A program made the position numbers and the translations under genes. The notes below the pieces were generated by a model. The model was not told the origin of the DNA and made no database searches. It saw only the letters and a list, made by a program, of their open reading frames with translations. DNA of 64,000 nt from Amoeboaphelidium occidentale (taxonomy: Eukaryota > Aphelidiomycota > Aphelidea): the NCBI GenBank assembly GCA_023515795.1, contig JALGPX010000010.1, positions 16,395 through 80,394 on the forward strand, in the 5' to 3' direction. This document shows, one piece after another, positions 9,130-18,593 of this stretch (its first letter is position 1; each line of letters begins with the position of its first letter).

Positions 9130-9824
9130 TCTTAAGAAAGAATCAGTTTCAAAAAAATTGAAGGCCTGGTTGCCATGGAAGATTAAACTTCAAGAGGATA
9201 CCCATATTAGGTGGATACTTGAATGCATGTGGTACTCTTTGCACTTTTCAGTGAAAGCTCTAGCTACTTGAACCGGATCTCCAGCTCCAATCTCTTTTTC
9301 CATTCTTTGAACGCTCACCTTTGATCACCTTTCTGTGTTTCCGTTTCTGCGGGACACGCGGGCCTTTTAGCCTTTCATAGGGAGGTTTTGAGTCATACGC
9401 GTTCTAGAGTAAATCTTTAATGATTTCATTGCGTCCTCTTCAGGTCAGGTTTTCTGTGCTGAAGTTCACGACCAATGATTATTGTTGAAGATAAGCACGT
9501 TGGTAATAGCGAATGGACACCGCAACATGTGGCTTTATTGTTCATCTGTTCATTATCGTGCGTGTACATTACATTGTAATCTATTCAAAGTGTCATGTAA
9601 AGTGAATCAGCTTATGGCGTTAAGCCGTGCGTTGTAAGATCTCAGCTGATTTAGTCAGAACGAGTGGTAAGCTGCCTACTATGACCATCACGAGCAAAAA
9701 GCTCATCGTTGCTAGCAAAACTGCGAGCTTGAAGCTGTAAACAAGGTATCATATGTCTCAAGGAGCGCGCTGAGACAGCCTTTGTAATTATTTAGCTCGC
9801 GCTCTTGTACCTAACAGTTGTTCT
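9130..9824. other. Gene-poor stretch upstream of the SNARE and C2 genes
   Basis: Nothing conserved is recognised over about 700 bp. Short reading frames exist on both strands: a minus-strand ATG at 9303 opens 37 codons beginning MEKEIGAGDPVQVARAF, and a plus-strand ATG at 9475 opens 34 codons with a hydrophobic centre (HVALLFICSLSCVYI). Two perfect 6-bp inverted repeats, 9699-9704 with 9725-9730 and 9755-9760 with 9771-9776, could be hairpins of a small RNA. The run TTTGTTTTTGTTTCAG ending at 9859 looks like a splice acceptor inside the start of the next gene. Confidence 0.35.
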
Positions 9825-12092
9825 ATGTCCCCAAACAGTTCATTTGTTTTTGTTTCAGGTAGCAACATGGTTCGGAGTTCGATACCGCCTCTAATTGAGG
9901 GACCTGTCAAGTTCCGTTTGGCTCTATCTTTTCCCGCAATAAGTTTCAAGAAGAGGTCAATTATCAAGTCTAATGAATGCTTATTACTCTCTTTCAAGTG
10001 GTGGGGTGATGATACTGAATGTGAAACATGTTATGTGAGTCCTGATATTTTGATAATGGATGAAGATAAAGTTAATAACTACGGACAATTCTCTTGTGAG
10101 TTGCATTTCGATGTGAGATGTTCAGCTTTAGCTTTGAAGCGATACTTTGATGATATGAATGGTCTTGATATTGTTGTCACAGCAAAGCAAAACAAGAGCA
10201 ATGCTCAAAGGAAAGTCGGATCAGTTATTCTTGACGATCTAAGTAGCTTAATTGATAATATTGGAGGAGAAATAGTCTCAGAATATCCTATTACACTGGT
10301 CGACTCAGGTATTAGTGGAAGTGTTCGAGTGAAGGCTAGACTTGAAGAAACCATGCCGGAATTAAACAAGGAGAATGTTGCTATTAATCGCAAATACATT
10401 TCTAAATTTGTCCCTGATGAAATGAGAATTGAAAGGATAGACAGAATACTTTATGAGATTGACAAGGAGCTTCAAACCGGGATAATGGACATCGATGAAT
10501 TTCAAGGAAACTGTGAAACAGTTTCAGATCATAATGCTACTGCAGATTCTAATATTAGAACGGCGCCCAGTACGAAAGATCAAAAGAAAAACATCATTAT
10601 GAATGCTCTTGGCAAGAAGGTACTGGCATTGACATTGAGGAATGTAGAAATTAAACATAGCAGCTCTGAGATATCTTTAGTGTTTTGTAAAGTTTACACT
10701 CCTGATACTTCAAAGTCTTTTTCTTTTCCTTATGGATCAGATTCGATGGAAGATATGGAAGTACTTGTAGACGAAAAATGGCATGATTCTGACATTCTGC
10801 TCTATTTCGACTTTGTAGATGCTGATGGAAACAATGTTGCGCAAGGAGTATCAAACATTAATACTTCTTTGATGCATTCCGGACATTTGGTCATAATGGC
10901 TGAGGATAATGTAATTGCAACATGTTCAATTGAAACTTCGTTGAAACGAAGAAGTGCGAAGAGAATTGATAAACCACCTTCAAAGTTCACCTTGCACAAT
11001 ATCGTTCTATCTAATGGGAAATCTTTTAAAGAGGTGAGGTTTGTGATTAAAGGCTCCAAAACAACGAAAACGCTCTTTCAGCATTCCTCGCCAGTCACAG
11101 TTAATCTCCCATGTATCATTGAGGTTTGGGATGGAAAGAAAGTGTTTATAGGGCTGTCAGAGATAAATGAAGACGTGGTAGATGGATCTCTTATTCCTCT
11201 GTTTAATCCTTTGAGAAGTTTGGATCATAATGGAACAAGTATCATTATCAACTCAAAACGTGACGCCTCTCCAACTAAGAAGCAGGAAACCCAATTATTG
11301 AAATCAATGGAACCTAAAAAAAATACAGTAAAAGAGGTGACCTTCTCTCCAGAAAAGAGTTTGCAAGGACGTGGTGAAACGAGAATTGAAGAATTCTATC
11401 TGGCTCTTTGTGTGGAATGTATAAGACTGAGTGATTCCAATGAGGAGCTACAGCACTGCGAAGTAGTTTGGCAAGACCACAAAATGAACTTTGACTTGAG
11501 CAAGAAGGAAGAACAACGATTTTTGGTTTCGAAACTAGAAGAGTTCAAGAGCGTAGAAAACAATCAGCTGCTTTTTCATTTCCATTTAAGGAATATTCCC
11601 TCCCTCCACGCAAATATCGATTTAAATCCATTGTGTGCTGGTCTAATCCAGATAAATGGTTGGTACCGGCTAAAAGATGATAATAATCAATCATGTGGAA
11701 GTGTTCACATCAAAGTCAAACCATCTCAGAAGTTATCAACAAGAAAGCACGGAATTGTCTTGCTTACTTCTGGTACATATTCTGAGGGAGAACGCAAAGA
11801 AGATCTTCAAATATTGAATGAGCAACTAAATCGAAGTTTGAGAAAACCGAGTCCAATTGAAAAGTTGCAGGAATCATTTAGGCGTTCCATCGCAAAAGAA
11901 AATACGATGTTGGATGAAGAACAAGATGGACAGCTTTCACTTGAAGATCTAGAAGGTAACGGCCAAGTCACTCGAAATGAAACTGCAAAGGAACCTTCTT
12001 TTGGAGTGTTTGTTTCAGATCCCGTCCTAAAGTACGATGTCGGTTGGGACTTTACAAAAAACATCACAAAATCACATAAGGATGAAGCATAA
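9825..12092 (+). CDS. C2-domain protein resembling centriolar C2CD3
   Basis: 755 residues. Residues 20-190 have the look of the N-terminal C2 domain of C2CD3: SIPPLIEGPVKFRLALSFPA, then LSFKWWGD, matching the characteristic (R/K)WWG(E/D) motif, then beta strands ending GSVRVKAR. Further beta-rich segments (about 265-410, 410-500 and 520-650, the last ending CGSVHIKVK) may be more C2 folds. The C-terminus is acidic and low complexity. C2CD3 sits at the distal centriole and is needed for centriole elongation and appendages. If the assignment holds, the organism probably makes centrioles or flagella. The start is uncertain: ATG 9825 is open, but a strong acceptor-like TTTCAG at 9854-9859 precedes the second ATG at 9867, so an upstream exon may exist. 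Confidence 0.5.
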   Translation: MSPNSSFVFVSGSNMVRSSIPPLIEGPVKFRLALSFPAISFKKRSIIKSNECLLLSFKWWGDDTECETCYVSPDILIMDEDKVNNYGQFSCELHFDVRCSALALKRYFDDMNGLDIVVTAKQNKSNAQRKVGSVILDDLSSLIDNIGGEIVSEYPITLVDSGISGSVRVKARLEETMPELNKENVAINRKYISKFVPDEMRIERIDRILYEIDKELQTGIMDIDEFQGNCETVSDHNATADSNIRTAPSTKDQKKNIIMNALGKKVLALTLRNVEIKHSSSEISLVFCKVYTPDTSKSFSFPYGSDSMEDMEVLVDEKWHDSDILLYFDFVDADGNNVAQGVSNINTSLMHSGHLVIMAEDNVIATCSIETSLKRRSAKRIDKPPSKFTLHNIVLSNGKSFKEVRFVIKGSKTTKTLFQHSSPVTVNLPCIIEVWDGKKVFIGLSEINEDVVDGSLIPLFNPLRSLDHNGTSIIINSKRDASPTKKQETQLLKSMEPKKNTVKEVTFSPEKSLQGRGETRIEEFYLALCVECIRLSDSNEELQHCEVVWQDHKMNFDLSKKEEQRFLVSKLEEFKSVENNQLLFHFHLRNIPSLHANIDLNPLCAGLIQINGWYRLKDDNNQSCGSVHIKVKPSQKLSTRKHGIVLLTSGTYSEGERKEDLQILNEQLNRSLRKPSPIEKLQESFRRSIAKENTMLDEEQDGQLSLEDLEGNGQVTRNETAKEPSFGVFVSDPVLKYDVGWDFTKNITKSHKDEA

Positions 12093-12103
12093 ATGTTTTA
12101 TTT

Positions 12104-13847
12104 CTATCCTGTGAATGCGTCGGTGTTGATTTTAATTCCAAAGTCTCTCTCCAGCTGACCAACCATATTCTTCTCTAGGAGTTCTTCAAATCCTCCTGAT
12201 CTCTTTCTCGTCCAGTACTCAATTACCTTTTGCAGGAACTTGTTCAAATAAAAGCCAACGGATATTAAGAACAACTCAAATTCAAAGAGCAGCAGCTGAA
12301 AAGTCGACCTCACAGTTCCAAGAATCAAAGACTTCGTATCTGCGTATTTCAACGATGTGGTACCCAAACCACGAGCTGCATAAGAAGCCATAATGTTGAT
12401 TCTGTTCACAGGGGAGCCAAGCATTTTGTTATTGCTCCTGAGCAAATTCAAAGTTCTTCCAAGGAATATCAGCTCTAATGGAACCTTTTCCGTTTCCTTG
12501 AGAAACTTTTTTACCTTCTCCTTCGCATTCACTTGCATCGAATACAGGTCTTCGGCCGAAATCTTTTCATTTAAATGCAAAATTTTTTTAGGATTGTATG
12601 GTCTTTGTAAACTTGCCGATGCAAACATGTTTACATCGTCAATTCCCCAAGATTCACAAATTCTCTCTAATGTGCTAAAGTCCATAGTGAACAATGCCTT
12701 CCAAAATTCACAATATTCTACGCGGAACTTTTCTGATTCTTCCATATACAAACCGTGATCTAATATACAGACTTGAACACTCCGATTATTTCTTGGATTT
12801 CTGCGAATAATAATGTTTCCAGGATGAGGGTCAGCATGGACAAAGCCTCCACTGAATATTTGAAAAGAAAACGCTGAAATGACAGTGTCCATGATGGCTT
12901 CAAAAGAGTATCCTTCGGCAGCCAGCTTATCAACTTCAGCCAGAGATGTTCCTTCAATCCATTCACATGATAATATACGAGATGAACTCAAATCCCTTAG
13001 AACTTTCGGAATGTACACTGAATCTCCAAAGTGCTTGAGATCCTTAGCTGCCCGTTCAGAATTGTCTGCTTCCAACAGAAAATCAACTTCCTCTCTTAAG
13101 CGACTCTCTGTATAATCACATGACCATTTGAGGGGTATTTCAAAAAAGAACTCAAAAGCAGCGAGTACTACTCTGAATGCCAATAGATCCCATGGAAGCT
13201 GATGTCTAATGTACGGTTTTTGAACTTTGACAGCAACCACTGTTCCATCATCTAATTTAGCCCTGTGCACTTGCGCAATTGATGCACTTGCTATTGGTTT
13301 CCTAGACATTAAGGTTAAGCGATTAAACAGAAGAATACCTTTCAAACTCTGCGAACATATCATCAGGATGACATTTGAAATCTTCTTGAAAGACTTGAAC
13401 AACCTCGTCGAATGATACAAACGGCGCACCCATAAACAGCCCCTTCAAAGCATCATTGTACTGTGGAGGTAGTACATGATTAGCAGACGCAATAGCTTGC
13501 CCAAACTTAACATACAGACCACCGTTCTTTTGACAAGTATTCAAAATCCTTTCAGCAACTCTCTTATGGATTCCTTGAACATCAGCCCCTGGATTAAAGA
13601 ACAATTTGTAGTCCAGCGTTATGATCAGCCCATTATAAAATGTTCGCAAGTTCCTTTGAATCGTTTTTGCATTGAACTCTTGATCCAACCAATATCCTGA
13701 CGCAACCACTGCAACTGAACTCACTAAGATCGTAGGACCTCTTGATAATTTCGGCAGTTTATGTCTGATATGACTTGTGGGATGCTTTCGATGTAGTATC
13801 CGCATTCTAAGAAAGTCATTTATGGCCGCAGAGGGGAACTTTGGCAT
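12104..13847 (-). CDS. ADCK1/MCP2-type ABC1 (UbiB) atypical kinase, mitochondrial
   Basis: Exons 13847..13339 and 13301..12104 with a 37-nt intron give 568 residues. The basic N-terminus followed by the hydrophobic stretch TILVSSVAVVASGYWL fits mitochondrial import and an inner-membrane anchor. UbiB-family features in order: the KxGQ-like loop GGLYVKFGQAIAS, the Ala-rich nucleotide loop ASASIAQVH (the intron falls just before it), VAVKVQKP, EADNSERAAKDL, HADPHPGNIII (catalytic loop) and ILDHGLY, where DHG replaces DFG as in the ADCK1 subgroup. Members act in mitochondrial lipid and coenzyme Q homeostasis; yeast Mcp2 is the closest functional model. It is a head-to-head neighbour of the deacylase gene, 23 bp between ATGs. 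Confidence 0.9.
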
Positions 13848-13870
13848 TTTTGACGTCAGTGAAACGAAAG

Positions 13871-14323
13871 ATGAGAGCGGTCATCCAAAGAGTCACAACA
13901 GCTTCAGTCACGGTTAACGATTCAGTAATAAGCTCAATAGGAAAAGGCTTATGCGTGTTGGTTGGGATACATGACAACGATACAGCTGAGGACATGGAAT
14001 GGATATCAAGCAAGATTTTGGATTTGCGGCTGTTTGAGAAAGAAGGCAAAGCTTGGGCAGGTAGCGCAAAAGAACTTAACTTAGAAGTATTGTGTGTGAG
14101 TCAGTTTACGCTCTACGCGCAGATAAACAAGGGCAAGAAACCAGACTTTCATGCAGCGATGAAGGCAGATAGATCCCGAGACTTCTACAAAGCGTTCCTT
14201 GATATGATGAAGAACAAGTACGGCTCAACCAAAATTAAGGACGGGGAATTCGGTGCGTATATGAAAGTTGATATACAAAACGACGGGCCTGTGACAATTA
14301 TTCTCGATAGCAGGGACAAATAG
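13871..14323 (+). CDS. DTD1: D-aminoacyl-tRNA deacylase (DTD)
   Basis: 150 residues from ATG 13871, starting MRAVIQRVTTASVTVNDSVI exactly where the family starts. Both active-site motifs are present: CVSQFTLYA (SQ-x-T) and NDGPVTIILDS (Gly-cisPro). DTD hydrolyses D-amino acids, and misloaded glycine, from tRNA in the cytosol as a homodimer. Length equals that of bacterial and eukaryotic DTDs. The frame extends upstream to 13841, but without an ATG and into the divergent ADCK1-like gene. Confidence 0.96.
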   Translation: MRAVIQRVTTASVTVNDSVISSIGKGLCVLVGIHDNDTAEDMEWISSKILDLRLFEKEGKAWAGSAKELNLEVLCVSQFTLYAQINKGKKPDFHAAMKADRSRDFYKAFLDMMKNKYGSTKIKDGEFGAYMKVDIQNDGPVTIILDSRDK

Positions 14324-14355
14324 ATTTCTCAAACTTTTTTCAAAGGAAGATTCAA

Positions 14356-17300
14356 ATGGTACTGAAGCGCAAAAGATCTCAGAAGAACATCAAAGTCGCG
14401 AATAAGAAGGCAAAGGTCGTTGATTATGAGCAATTCGATAGCGGATATAAGATCATGACGGAACTGCAAGGAGAATCCGCCTTTGAGAAGTTTAACGATC
14501 TGGTCCGTTGTTGGTACAGCTTGGACCTCGAGGATGAAGAAAAACAAAGCATAATGCAAGAATCCTTTAGATTATACGCGAAATTGACTGGCTGTAAAGA
14601 GCTGGCTGGTTTCTATGAGCGATGCATAGAAGATCAACTAACAAACTTGAACGAATTATCGGAACTGCAGTTACTGTTACTTGAAAGCTTCGCGTTATTG
14701 TACGAGCGATGCCCGGTTGACCTTAAGTTGTATTCATTGAACTCGAAAATCTCTAAATCTGCGGCGCGCATATTAAAGTATCTTTTTCAGGGCAATACTG
14801 TGATTCTTGATCTTTGGTGTGGCTTGTTAAAGAATGAAGCAAGCAGGGCTGAAGAAATATATAAGGCACTTAGTACTTCAATGAACGTTATGAAGACAAT
14901 TCTCTCTTCTGATAACAAAGGAAGGCATGAATTCATCAAGCTATGGACGCTGTTGATTGCAAATTTATCAGTGAAATCGAGAACAGAGATTCTAGACTTG
15001 AACAAGAATATTATCAGTCTGATTATGAAAAAGCTTGAAAATGAGCCGGAGGAACTTGTGCTCTCGGTTTACGATGGTATATTTCGTATTGTTATCGATG
15101 ATAGAAGAATTCAGAAAGCCTTGAAGGTTACTTTGATTACGAATAACATGAACTTCTTGCTCAAACTCGTCAACAAGTATGAGTTTGCTTATGAATTTTT
15201 GAAAGGGTGTGTCAGCGGACTAGTTAGCAAACAAATCAACACTTCAATCGCCAAACATTCTAGACCGATAGGGAATGACAGAGAGCTGAATTTGTTAATT
15301 GCCGCCATTAATAATGATTTCGAACTTTGCCATGATTTTTACAGCTTTAATCCTGCTTTTCAAACAGTTCTGAAGTATCTGAATGATCCTAGCAGTGAAG
15401 ATGACTGGTTGGCTGCTGCACAAGTTTTAACGAAGATACTGGTCGAGTGTTTTACTGTTTCTACTGATAGCATCAATTTAATTATTCCGAAGGCGCTATG
15501 CAGACAGTTATTTAGCAAGTGTTTGCAATCTGGAGGCAGTTGGGTAAAATTGGGCACTTTGTTTTACTTGAGCACCTTGTGTGATAAGTTCGAGACACTT
15601 TGTCAAAACAAAAATTATACAGATTTGATTAACAGAAGACTGCCTGACGCTCAAGTTCTTATTCGCATGCTCTTCGAAAAAGGCTTGGAGAAGGACAGCA
15701 AGAACCACATTATCAAATTGCTTTCATGTATTACAAAGTATTCGCAGTCTCCTATTAAATTAGATCCTATGAAGGTTTATACTACTTTGATGCAAGAGCA
15801 GCTTGATGTTAATGAAGGTATAAAGCTCATAAAAAGCATTGTGGTCAATGGAGGCGCTCTAAAGGATTTAACACTTGTTTCTCATGTTATTCAGCGTTTG
15901 GATAGCTTTGCGGAGGACGAGTATTTGCGCAAAGATTTCTTAACTTTTTTGCTGTTTAGTCATATTCCAGAGATGAAAAATGAAGAAGCTGAAATTCATG
16001 CAGATGAACTGAGTGTGAATCCGACGTCAAGAAAGTTTTACCTTGACTGTGTACAAGATCTAAAAAATCGGGTTTTCGAGTACTATGATGCAACAGCTGA
16101 AATGGTAGGCTCATCATCTGTAGAATATCCTTGTTCGATTCTTCTTTTGGCCCTCTCACGTAAATGTTGCAATTTTCCAGAAAGTAGCACCATGTTGGTT
16201 CGAGTGGTTATCAGATGTTTAGCACAACTTGATGGTCTCTTTTCTTATAAAGACTTTCTCGCAAGAGGCAATGAAACCATAGCTCAGATTACAGTCTCAG
16301 CATGCAAGTCAGAGTTCCTGAAGTACGGCTTGGAAGATTGTTACGTTCCTTTTCTAACGAAATTGCTGGTTACCGACCCAGAGTGTTTGGAGGACAGCGC
16401 TATTAGATCCTTTTTGTTTGAAGAAGTTCCAGAAGAGTCATTAGATAAAGTCGCCGGTCAACTGTTTCTGACTAACAAGAAGTTTACCAAGCTCTTTTTG
16501 GAAAGATTTGAATCAGTTGAAAGCACAACCAAAGATCGACTTGTTGAGGCAATGAATGCTGCCGTTGAAAATGCGTTGAGCTCAGGGCGAGATGTCGATA
16601 TCGAACAATTGCATTATCCGTATATTTTTGACTGCAAGAGCGAAACGGTCGTCGCTTACCTGAAAGAGCATGTTCATGAAGTTTATGAGGATATTGGAGA
16701 TAATTTGGAGCTACTTTCTTTCTGCATTCGTGAGAAAATCGCTGTGCCATTGAATGTAGATAAAAATGGCTCACTCGGAAGATTCTGCAATTTGCTGGTC
16801 ACGTCTAATACTATAATTTTTGAAAAGGGCGATGATTTGCTTCCATTATTGGAACTACTGAAGAATCACAAACTCAATTTCAACGGCATTCTTACTGGAG
16901 AATCTCAATTCGCAGAGTATTTGCTACAAATGGCTCCAAAAACGGATTATCTTATGCAGAGTGATCTTCTGTCAGATTATTTTTTGAGTTGCAAGGCACA
17001 AATTTACGAAGCGTTCGTTCCAGCATGGCTGGCATCTTCTCAAGATTGTTCTTATCCACTTTATGAATCGTACCTAAGTATACTTGAAAGAAATCAGATT
17101 TGTGATCAAAATATTGCGAATATTTGTATAACATTCCTTCATCATGGATTAGACCAAGCTAAAGCTTCCAACACTCCACTGGCACTCACGGCTGCTCCAA
17201 GAATGCTATTGGGTCGATGCAAAGAAGATGATTTCGATAATTGTAATACTGGTGATATCTCATCCTTATTTGTAAAGATTCTCAAGGCGCACTTATCTGA

Positions 17301-18582
17301 TGAGGAATGCATGAACACAGTTGTTGACTTTTACGATAAATTTCCGACAGTAGCCACGAACGCTGTTTCTCCTCTAAAGCTTTTCGGAATGATTCTTGCC
17401 CATTCTAAGTTCAGTGAGTTCATGGAAAATGGCGAGGCTGCTTGTAGAGGAAATATTATGAAACTCCTTCGAACACTTTTGATGTTGGAACACAACGAAT
17501 CCAGCATTGAGAACGCTAAAAAGTTGGTTGAACTATACTACGAAGGCACCGATTCAGATGCAGATCAGCATTTAGAAGCAGTGATGCATTTCATAGAGAA
17601 GGAAACTGAAAAATCCGTAGTTCCATTGATCAAACCAAAGTTCAGCATTCAGTCGCAACATTTTGACGGAAAGCAACTCATGAACTCGTTGTACGATTTT
17701 GATGTTATAAGTGGAAGAAGCAGAAAGGAGGGCAAACAGCTATCGTTCAATTTTTGGCTTAGTATTTTGTGCGTTGAAGTGATGACAATGAACAAGGATA
17801 CCAACTTACAAACGATTATTGATAATAATGGATTATCACTTGCATTTGTCGCAATTAGCTGCAAGAATCCTGAGATAAGGAGGAAGGGTTATTTAATTTT
17901 AGAGAAGATTTGCTCAACATTTGATCATGCTTGTGTTTGGGACAGTTTAAACGAGGAGCAAACCAAATCAGAAAATTTCCGACACAAATCATTTAGTCTT
18001 GTACGTTCTGTGAAAGAGAAGAGACAAGTCTACTTGCTTCTAGTATCCTTAAGAAATGCTATCACCGAGGAAAATCAAAGAATATCGTTCGTGATGGCTT
18101 TATTTCTGTCACAAGCTGTTCACATTCTTCAAAATCCATCTTCTAATCTATACACTTTGGTCAATAAGTATCTGTTAAGGTCCGGTTCTCTTGATTTGGA
18201 AGACATTCCAATGTTTTACGATAGTTTCAATTCAACAGACTCGGATGAATGGCGGAATCATAAGATATTTGCTTTGAAATTGTTGAAGTACGGTTTACAC
18301 GATGAAGAATTCGCAATTCATTTGGCTCAAAGAAAGTATGTTCCTGATATTTTAATTAGTGAGTTTCCTGTCGCAGATAGCCAGATGAAATCATACATAG
18401 TGGAAATATTCGAAACGCTAACGATTGTCGTAATGAAATACTTCAAGGAGGACCAGAAATCCTATAATTATTTCACATTGTCTTCCGGATTAATTCCGCT
18501 CTTATCGTATGCAAAAGAGGAAACAGATGTGACAAAAATCGTCAAGATTCTAAACGATAACAAGGTTCTATTAGCAAATTGA
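14356..18582 (+). CDS. URB1/Npa1-like pre-60S ribosome biogenesis factor
   Basis: 1408 residues, one exon, almost wholly alpha-helical. A basic N-terminus (MVLKRKRSQKNIKVANKKAK) looks like a nuclear or nucleolar signal. The part around residues 190-290 (EFIKLWTLLIANLSVKSRTEI .. VTLITNNMNFLLKLVNKYE) matches the pattern of the Npa1 domain, where the 'K..K..ll.nn.l..L..Ly' line is typical, and residues 560-700 resemble the helical middle of URB1. Urb1 binds early pre-60S particles and rRNA with Npa2, Nop8, Dbp6 and Rsa3. The protein is shorter than yeast Urb1 (1764). Identification is by overall pattern, not a diagnostic motif; another large HEAT-type protein is possible. Confidence 0.6.
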   Translation: MVLKRKRSQKNIKVANKKAKVVDYEQFDSGYKIMTELQGESAFEKFNDLVRCWYSLDLEDEEKQSIMQESFRLYAKLTGCKELAGFYERCIEDQLTNLNELSELQLLLLESFALLYERCPVDLKLYSLNSKISKSAARILKYLFQGNTVILDLWCGLLKNEASRAEEIYKALSTSMNVMKTILSSDNKGRHEFIKLWTLLIANLSVKSRTEILDLNKNIISLIMKKLENEPEELVLSVYDGIFRIVIDDRRIQKALKVTLITNNMNFLLKLVNKYEFAYEFLKGCVSGLVSKQINTSIAKHSRPIGNDRELNLLIAAINNDFELCHDFYSFNPAFQTVLKYLNDPSSEDDWLAAAQVLTKILVECFTVSTDSINLIIPKALCRQLFSKCLQSGGSWVKLGTLFYLSTLCDKFETLCQNKNYTDLINRRLPDAQVLIRMLFEKGLEKDSKNHIIKLLSCITKYSQSPIKLDPMKVYTTLMQEQLDVNEGIKLIKSIVVNGGALKDLTLVSHVIQRLDSFAEDEYLRKDFLTFLLFSHIPEMKNEEAEIHADELSVNPTSRKFYLDCVQDLKNRVFEYYDATAEMVGSSSVEYPCSILLLALSRKCCNFPESSTMLVRVVIRCLAQLDGLFSYKDFLARGNETIAQITVSACKSEFLKYGLEDCYVPFLTKLLVTDPECLEDSAIRSFLFEEVPEESLDKVAGQLFLTNKKFTKLFLERFESVESTTKDRLVEAMNAAVENALSSGRDVDIEQLHYPYIFDCKSETVVAYLKEHVHEVYEDIGDNLELLSFCIREKIAVPLNVDKNGSLGRFCNLLVTSNTIIFEKGDDLLPLLELLKNHKLNFNGILTGESQFAEYLLQMAPKTDYLMQSDLLSDYFLSCKAQIYEAFVPAWLASSQDCSYPLYESYLSILERNQICDQNIANICITFLHHGLDQAKASNTPLALTAAPRMLLGRCKEDDFDNCNTGDISSLFVKILKAHLSDEECMNTVVDFYDKFPTVATNAVSPLKLFGMILAHSKFSEFMENGEAACRGNIMKLLRTLLMLEHNESSIENAKKLVELYYEGTDSDADQHLEAVMHFIEKETEKSVVPLIKPKFSIQSQHFDGKQLMNSLYDFDVISGRSRKEGKQLSFNFWLSILCVEVMTMNKDTNLQTIIDNNGLSLAFVAISCKNPEIRRKGYLILEKICSTFDHACVWDSLNEEQTKSENFRHKSFSLVRSVKEKRQVYLLLVSLRNAITEENQRISFVMALFLSQAVHILQNPSSNLYTLVNKYLLRSGSLDLEDIPMFYDSFNSTDSDEWRNHKIFALKLLKYGLHDEEFAIHLAQRKYVPDILISEFPVADSQMKSYIVEIFETLTIVVMKYFKEDQKSYNYFTLSSGLIPLLSYAKEETDVTKIVKILNDNKVLLAN

Positions 18583-18593
18583 TATTAAATAGA

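Noticed and set aside
1529-9391. AGGGAGGTTTTGAG-like sequence found upstream of CHMP1 (about 1530) and again near 9380
   Set aside because: Two copies of a 13-14-mer in 64 kb are expected by chance, and the orientations relative to genes differ.
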